Below are positions 57,116 to 64,000 of a DNA stretch of 64,000 nucleotides, piece after piece (position 1 is the first letter of the stretch; every line of letters starts with the position of its first letter). The translations under genes and the position numbers were made by a program. The stretch comes from Quercus robur (lineage: Eukaryota; Streptophyta; Magnoliopsida; Fagales; Fagaceae). The DNA lies in assembly GCF_932294415.1 (NCBI RefSeq), contig NC_065539.1, positions 48,751,501-48,815,500 of the forward strand, read 5' to 3'. A model generated the notes under the pieces. That model had not been told where the DNA came from. It saw only the letters and a program-made list of their open reading frames with translations, and made no database searches.

Positions 57116-60100
57116 ATGAGATTAATGGTGGTGCATGGGAATTTCTGGGTTGTAGTATTATTAATTATAGGAGTTGTTGGAGCTTATAATTTGTACAACG
57201 TGGAGTGTCTCCCACTCCCACATCGAATTCTTTTGGATGCAGATGTTGATACTGATGATTTCTTAGCTCTGTTGTACCTCTTGAAGCAAAACAGATCAGA
57301 GTTTAAGGTGGAAGTAAGTTCATATATATGAATGTTTTGAATGTATAACACATGCAGCTAAGTATTCCCATTTTCGATTGGTGTCACTTTCTTTCATTAC
57401 TTACCGAGTTTTGCATGTCAGCTAGGGTTCCATGCAAAACTATATATATGAATTTTTTTTTTTTTGAGAATCAACTACATATATGATTTGAACGTTAAAA
57501 CTTTTGCATGTTTGTTTAGGCGATATTTGTTTTCAAAAAGAAAAAAAAAATGCTTTTGATATTTTTTCTATATTTGGTGTAATAAAAATTTTTGATCAAT
57601 GGATAACAGTTCGAAGTACAGAAAATAATTTTAAAACGCTCCTCAAAATGTTTTCTACTTCCAAAAAAGCAAAAATACATTGTCTGTCACTTACTTCCTC
57701 ACCCTCTTAAATTTATTTGCCCTACTAGAATCAGCACAATTATTGCATCCACCCAACACCATTACACCGCCACCATTATCGCCTTTGCTGCTACCACCAC
57801 CATTGCCTTTACTGTCATCACCACCATTTCCACCAGTACTACCGCATTATTGTTGTCATCACCATTCCACACCAACATATATTATTTTTTGTGCAAGTCA
57901 AACAGCAAAAATTACTTTTTGGATAAATTTCTATTGTCACAACCAAATACAAAAATTGTTGGAACACTTTTTTTTTTTCCCTCTTTGTGCAAATTCAAAT
58001 AAATTTGTCAAGCACAGCAACCTACGTACACAGAAAAATCAACAACAATCTACAAGCAAGACATTGGATTTTTTTTTTTTTTTTTTTTTTTTTTACATAG
58101 ACCTCCATTAAGAAAGGAAAAACTATGGGACCTAGTCCGATTTTAAAATCTTCATTCTAAAATAACAATGCTTTCCCAGACAAATATACCATAGGCTATC
58201 AAAACAAATTAAGAAAGCACTCTTCTTCAGTCACAAAAATATTTCTCACACTAGAGTGATTTTTATTTTTAAATATATATATATATATATAAAGCCAAAG
58301 TTAAGAGAAAATCTAATTAGATTTTAAATTAGATTTCAATTCGATTGCCATGTATATATCCCATCTAATTTTTAATTTGAGTCAAGTGAATTATTGGGGT
58401 GTAAAAATCAAAGATTCCAAATTCAATTATATTCTAATTTTAATTGGAGTCCAATTTTATGTCACGTTTCTTATCTAAATTTTAAAATTTTTGTATCAAG
58501 TGAATTATTAGGTGCAAAAATCAAAGAGTTTAAATCCAATTAGATTCTAAATCATATATAATGAGAAACTATTATATATTTTAGAAATATATGACTTAAA
58601 AAATGTATAAGTTGTAACTCTTATATCAGGTATAATTTAAATTCATATATATGTATAATTGTGATTATTTTTAAATACACCTATTTATATGCATGACCAC
58701 TACTAAGCAACATACTAAATTTTAATTAAAAAAAAAAGTTTAAATTTTATGTTTTGTAGGTTCCCCCCCCCCCCCCCCCATTTTTTATGCTCAAGTTCTC
58801 ACTCCCCCCCTCTCCCCCTCCTTGTCTTCTTTTTCTTAATCCTCCGTTTAATGACATTGATTTCTTTATCAAAAATATATATATAAATTACACTCTTTTA
58901 GTTAGCTCTGTTGTCATTTTGATCCAATAAGTTTCATTTATTTATTTATTTTAGTAATGTAATTTTACATTTTTTGTCACTGTTAACCTATCCTCAATTT
59001 CGCTAAAAAAAGTTGCTGTTAAGGATTAACAATGACAACAAATGTGAACTTATGGGGCCAAAATGACACTTACAATACTAAAATAAGAATTAACCAAACT
59101 TAAAAATTTGCCTTTTTTTAATTTAAAAAAGAAAGAAAGAAATTTTAGCAGCTTTTAAAGTGTTAAAAAATTATTTTATTATAATTAAAATGGCTTATGA
59201 ATGGAAGGATTAACGGTGATAGTAAATACAAATTTACAAGACCAAAATGACAATTAACAAAAATGATATATATATATATATATATATATATTTGTATGTA
59301 TGTATAATTTTTTTTTCCATTTATTTTCTTTTTCTAATTGCTTTCTTTTATTTACTTATTTATTTTAAATATTAAGTTGGTTGGCGACATGTCATCTTAC
59401 GTGACCACAGCCAACAAATCTCTTATTTGAGGGGCTCTTCCGTGTCCACTATTTTTCTACAATCCTCAAGTTTCTCAAGTTATAATTTCATGCATAAACT
59501 CCGTTAATTTTTTTTTTTTTTTTTAAATGCTAGAACATTAGTAATAAAATTTCATTTTATTTTTGGCAAAAATACCATTTACATTCATTAAATTTAGTGT
59601 ATTTTTTTATTGAAAATACTTTGAAATTTTATTAATTTTTAAGTATTAAGAACTATTTTTTTAATAGTTAACAGATTTTATAGACAGAATGACTAACGTT
59701 GATAACAAACATAAACTTTAAAAACTAAAATGACAAAAATGAAGCTTAAAGGCCAAAAGTGACAATCTGCCAAACTCAAAGGTTGTAATTAGCCGGCTGT
59801 ATACTCAATTTCTATGACAAATAAAGCAAACATATTTTATTTGAATTGCATTGACACTGCTTCTCTAAATAAGTGATCAAGTACCTTGAAGTAGACTTTC
59901 TAAAATCAACTTGTCTTCCACAGTGAAAGCACTAACACAATCTAGAAGTTTGAAATCAATATCATCCATATTTCATATATTTGCTCTGATGTCAGCTATC
60001 ACTTTATCCACTTCATCAAGATTCAAAAGCACCTACTATTTTATGATTATTACAGAGAAGATTGTGACTCTTTTTTTCTTTTTTTCTTGAATTATTATAA

Positions 60101-63100
60101 CATAGTGACACTGGTATTATGTTGGTGCAGGCAGTCACTATCAGTGCAAATTCATGGTCTGATGCTGGACATGCTGTGAATCACATCTATGACATTCTTT
60201 ACATGATGGACCGTGATGACGTTGCTGTTGGAGTTGGTGGCGATGGTGGGATACTAGAAGATGGTACTATATTGCCAAATGTTGGAGGCTATCTTCCTAT
60301 TATTGAACAGGTGTGAACAAGTAGTTTCTGTAATAAATTTATAAGAACAATTTGCTAGAAAGATCTTATGCATGGATGCACCTTAAAATCCTAAACTACA
60401 TTTGCTATATAAGTCATCTGAAAGCATAGGTACGATGTAATATTGTGTGAATGGTTCTCACTCTGAGTTTAAAAGCATAAAAAACCAAAATGAATGTACT
60501 TATCCACAAACTAATTAATGATATAAGGGCAGCACAGTTACTTGTATGTTTTACCTTAAGTTCTCCAATTAAATTCAATCATGTGGTTGGATTGTTGGAA
60601 TGACCAATGAGTTGTGATTTTCATTGTTTTTGGCAGAAAATAGCACATTTTGTGATGTATCGGTCAATACAATCACATGTTTGAATTTAATTGGAGAACT
60701 TAAGTACAAGCCCATGAAATAATTCTTTACCCATGTTATTATGTGCATGGTTCTAACTGTGATTTTATGTATCAGGGGAATACAACTGCAGGATATTGTA
60801 GATATAGACAAGCTATTCCTCCTGGTCAAGGAGGAGGGCGATTAGATATTGATGCCAACTTTGGAATCCGAAGAGCTTTCCTCCCACAGGTATAAATTTG
60901 CACTGTAATTTCTATAAATCATGGCATGCTGATGTACTGATACTCTTATTGGATTCATTGCCTCTGTAAGTTGTCATTGGACTATGGTCTAAAGAAAATA
61001 AGGTATAACATGATCAATTAAAATACTAAAATCATTGTTTGATTTTCATGGTGACTAGAATTGACAGTCTTACTCAAGTATTGTCTCATCAATATCTAAT
61101 AACTTACTTTTCTTATTTACTTGAAACGTGTTGACTGATCCTTCAAATTTATATTCACTATTTTGTCCAAAACAGAGAATTCAGCACTAATTTTACATTA
61201 ATAAGTAGAGAAACGTTTCTTGTATTATAAATAGAGTTTTAAGGTAAATTTTTTAAGGTCTTTTGAGTCCCCATCATTATTAAGTACAAACCATGTTCAA
61301 CTGCTATGTTCCATTGTTCCATGATTTTGGAATGGTGTTTTAAGATTAGCTACAGACCTTTAACCAGATCTGTATACTTGGTGTTTGCAAATATCATATG
61401 TGAACCTCAATAACAATTCTATTAGTTCACATGAGAAAACTAAAGGTTTGTTCTATCTTGATTCTTTATGGTCATGTCATTTTATGCATGGCTCACATAA
61501 TTTGTCATGTAATTAGGGGATAAGAAAGTATACTCCACTTCAACAATCAACATCTCAGCAAGTGATGATTGACAAGATATCATGGGGTCCTATAACTGTA
61601 ATTATTACAGGATCACACACAAATCTTGCAATTTTTCTTATGAAAAATCCACATCTAAAGAGAAATATCGAGCATATTTATATCATGGGAGGTAGTGTGA
61701 GGTCAAAGAACGGAGACCCTGGCAATTTGTTCTCAGATTCTACTAGTAATCCTTACGCAGAATTCAATATATTTGCAGACCCTTTTGCTTCATACCAGGT
61801 AATGCAGTTCTTAAGACATGCTAGTAATCAATCATTGTGTCTTAGTATAATTTATGATTACCTTGACAGACTTACATAACATATTGGTGCATCTCTAGAA
61901 GCTAAAAGTGACTGAATTTGATAATGATTCTGTTTTTTTTCAGGTTTTCCATTCTGGCATTCCCATCACCCTTATTCCTCTGGATGCAACAAACACCATC
62001 CCAGTTAGTAAGAATTTCTTTGACACATTTGAGAAGAGTCAGAATACATATGAGGCACAATACTGCTTCCAGTCATTGAAAACAGATCGTGATACAACAC
62101 TTGGCGACCTGTTTTATACGGTAATTTCTTAAAGGTGCTTGAGGTTGACTTGTAGTCAATGTATGTTAACATTATCTTACTCTTTTCAGACTTTTCTTCT
62201 GACTGCCAATTATGAGTATGATGTATAAATACATACTTACAAAGCAATGAAACATATGATTTGCATCAATTACAAGGATCAAGTAAGTTATGTAATACAA
62301 TTTAACATGTTGCAGAACTTTTATATGTGGGACGCCTTTGCAGCTGGTGTGGCAATTTCAATCATGCATAAATCAAACAACACTAATGGGGAAAATGAAT
62401 TTGCTGAAATGGAGTATATGAATATAACTGTAGTTACTTCAAACAAACCTTATGGGGTGCATGATGGCTCCAATCCATTCTTTGATGGCCGTGACGTTCC
62501 AAGATTCAATTTGACAATGGGTGGAGTACATAGTGGTCATGTTCAAACTGGACTAAGAGATCCATTCTGCATTGTGAAGAATGGGACAGGAAAATGCCAG
62601 GTAGTAGCTTTTGTAGCTTGCTTTAGTCTTGTAACACTCAATAGACTGATAGACAACCTTTTAGTAGTTACCATCAATTGGACTCATTTTTTATCTGTCT
62701 CACCCACCAAAGCTCTAGCTTATTTTCCTCCAAAATTCAGCATTGGTAGGGGGATACATACATATATAATACTTGAGCTCAGGCTGAGCTGTAGTTTTCT
62801 TCATTTGTAGAGAATTAATAATATTACTTGGACTTATATTTTGTCTTGTTCAAATGTTCATGCCCTTTCTATTGCAATAATCCAACAGGATGGTTATACA
62901 GCAGAAGTAACTGGTCCAGAAGCAGTTCGAGTGCTAGTTGCCACGGAAGCAAAGCCAAATCAGAACAATGACAGTACACTAGACAAACAATTTTATATAA
63001 GTTTCTTGGATGTGAGTTCATCTGCGTATCTTTCCTTTCATAAATTCTTGAATATTATTCATTTAACACCAATTTGTTATTTTATACTTGATACACATGA

Positions 63101-63967
63101 ACATAAATACACACACAAAATTGCCATGCACAATTCATGTCTAACTGTTTCCTGAAGTACACCAATGCACTCATTATGGTTGTCTTTCATCCTAACAATG
63201 ACATATATATTGATGAAATTATATCACACACTTTCTTGCAGGCTCTAAACCGCCCTCAAGATACTGGCAGATTTAATTTTACAACACAATTTCCTTATTA
63301 TTACAAAGAAGTTCTTTACAAACCAGATTTTGGATCTAAAAAACTTGGGAAAACTGTTGTTTTTGACATGGATATGAGTGCCGGAGATTTTCTAGCTCTG
63401 TTTTACCTCCTTAAAGCACCTGTGGAAGTGATCAACCTCAAGGTATAGTGGTCTTTATTTTTCATGTTTCACCCAGCATCCTTTTTTAGGTTCTTTTATG
63501 ATGTTACCTTCTAGTTGTCACACCTTTCTAGCAATGCATAATTTGAGCACTTTGTACAAGTTGCTTTCTGCTTAATAACTACTACTCATTCTTAACATAT
63601 TGCACAATATAGGTTTTATCCTGGTAAACATGGCTACTATTTTGGTTGTAAAATCTCAATTGATACCAAAAGCAAGTAGTTTTGACATGCATTTTATTTC
63701 TTCTTTCATCAAGGCAATAATAGTAAGTCCAACCGGTTGGGCGAATGCTGCAACAATAGACATCATTTATGATTTACTTCATATGATGGGCCGTGATGAC
63801 ATTCCAGTTGGTCTTGGAGATATATTTGCAATGAACCAATCTGATTCAATCCTCTCAAGTGTTGGAGACTGCAAATACATTAAGGCTATCCCACATGGGA
63901 GTGGTGGACTTATTGACTCTGACACTCTCTATTCTCTAGCGCGAGATTTGCCACGAAGCCCTAGAAG
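57116..63967 (+). CDS. NSH3: NSH3-like nucleoside hydrolase, copy 3 (runs off the window)
   Basis: Third two-domain nucleoside hydrolase gene of the array. Nine exons are visible: 57116-57313, 60131-60310, 60776-60889, 61517-61798, 61944-62120, 62316-62600, 62889-63011, 63242-63442, 63714-63967. All have GT-AG borders, and the frame is open for the 604 complete codons present. Exon 9 ends in phase 2 exactly as in copies 1 and 2, so three more exons are expected beyond 64000. A hydrophobic signal segment (residues 11-22) is followed by DADVDTDD (41-48), where copies 1 and 2 have DTDVDTDD. The exon 4 Cys loop is missing, as in copy 2, and the sequence there reads 'KNGDPGNLF'. Exons 3 and 8 each have one extra codon. 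Domain 2 has DMDMSAGD. It is probably a functional gene; the C-terminal part cannot be judged here. Confidence 0.9.
57314..60130 (+). other. Large intron 1 of copy 3
   Basis: 2.8 kb, homologous in part to intron 1 of copy 2 but enlarged. It contains a C17 homopolymer (58763-58779), diverged repeats of about 125-190 bp around 'caagtgaattatt.gg.g' (58380-58560), TA repeats (58272-58290 and 59270-59290) and T-runs. Confidence 0.7.
60555..60704. mobile_element. 150-bp MITE in intron 2 of copy 3
   Basis: The ends are cttaagttctccaattaaat and its complement, with about 30-bp inverted arms and few mismatches. The sequence TAC stands on both sides and may be the target duplication. The corresponding introns of copies 1 and 2 lack it, so it inserted after the array formed. 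Confidence 0.8.
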
Positions 63968-64000
63968 GTACTTAAAATTATGTTCCTTTAAGAAGTACAC

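Overview
The window is nuclear DNA from a flowering plant. It is AT-rich, its genes have GT-AG introns, and it is full of plant-type transposable elements (Copia and non-autonomous LTR elements, a tRNA-derived SINE, MITEs, Helitron-like ends). Protein similarity and repeat style suggest a woody eudicot, possibly Fagaceae (oak/chestnut group). That placement is an inference, and no marker in the window settles it.

The main content is a direct tandem array of two-domain nucleoside hydrolase genes related to Arabidopsis NSH3, the secreted purine nucleosidase. All are on the + strand. Copy 1 (8935-16800) has 12 exons and reads cleanly for 732 codons, but a TAG in exon 11 removes the last 154 residues. 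It also carries a 167-bp tandem duplication across an intron/exon boundary. Copy 2 (38966-47425) has 12 exons and an intact 868-residue frame. Copy 3 (57116 to beyond the window end) shows its first nine exons, all open. An inverted pseudogene fragment holding exons 8 and 9 lies at 7166-7892. Copies 2 and 3 share a large intron 1 and lack a cysteine-rich loop of about 19 residues in exon 4 that copy 1 keeps, so they look like the younger pair.

The other genes are an intronless mTERF-family gene on the - strand (22953-24113) and a broken PPR gene (5828-6345). The mTERF 3' flank was duplicated to 26105-27345 without the coding region. One copy of that duplication later received a young non-autonomous LTR element (20282-22055). 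The other received a 5'-truncated Copia element (27352-28800).

The spaces between genes are mostly mobile or repetitive. They hold a SINE with 16-bp target duplication (3114-3283), a 1-kb degenerate AT minisatellite (24660-25660), and a 3.96-kb non-coding LTR element with an internal 81-bp minisatellite (31650-35610). Further right are a 319-bp near-perfect palindromic insertion (36044-36362), 511-bp tandem repeats split by a 1.42-kb LTR-like insertion (47867-51240), tandem repeats of about 680 bp (51241-53048), and an 878-bp solo LTR (53049-53926). Helitron-type 3' ends lie near 18.7, 31.4 and 56.8 kb. I saw no tRNA or rRNA gene and no CRISPR array.

Functionally, the array would supply one or more secreted or endomembrane nucleosidases that release base and ribose from extracellular nucleosides. 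The mTERF gene would act on organellar transcripts. Nothing suggests the two are linked.
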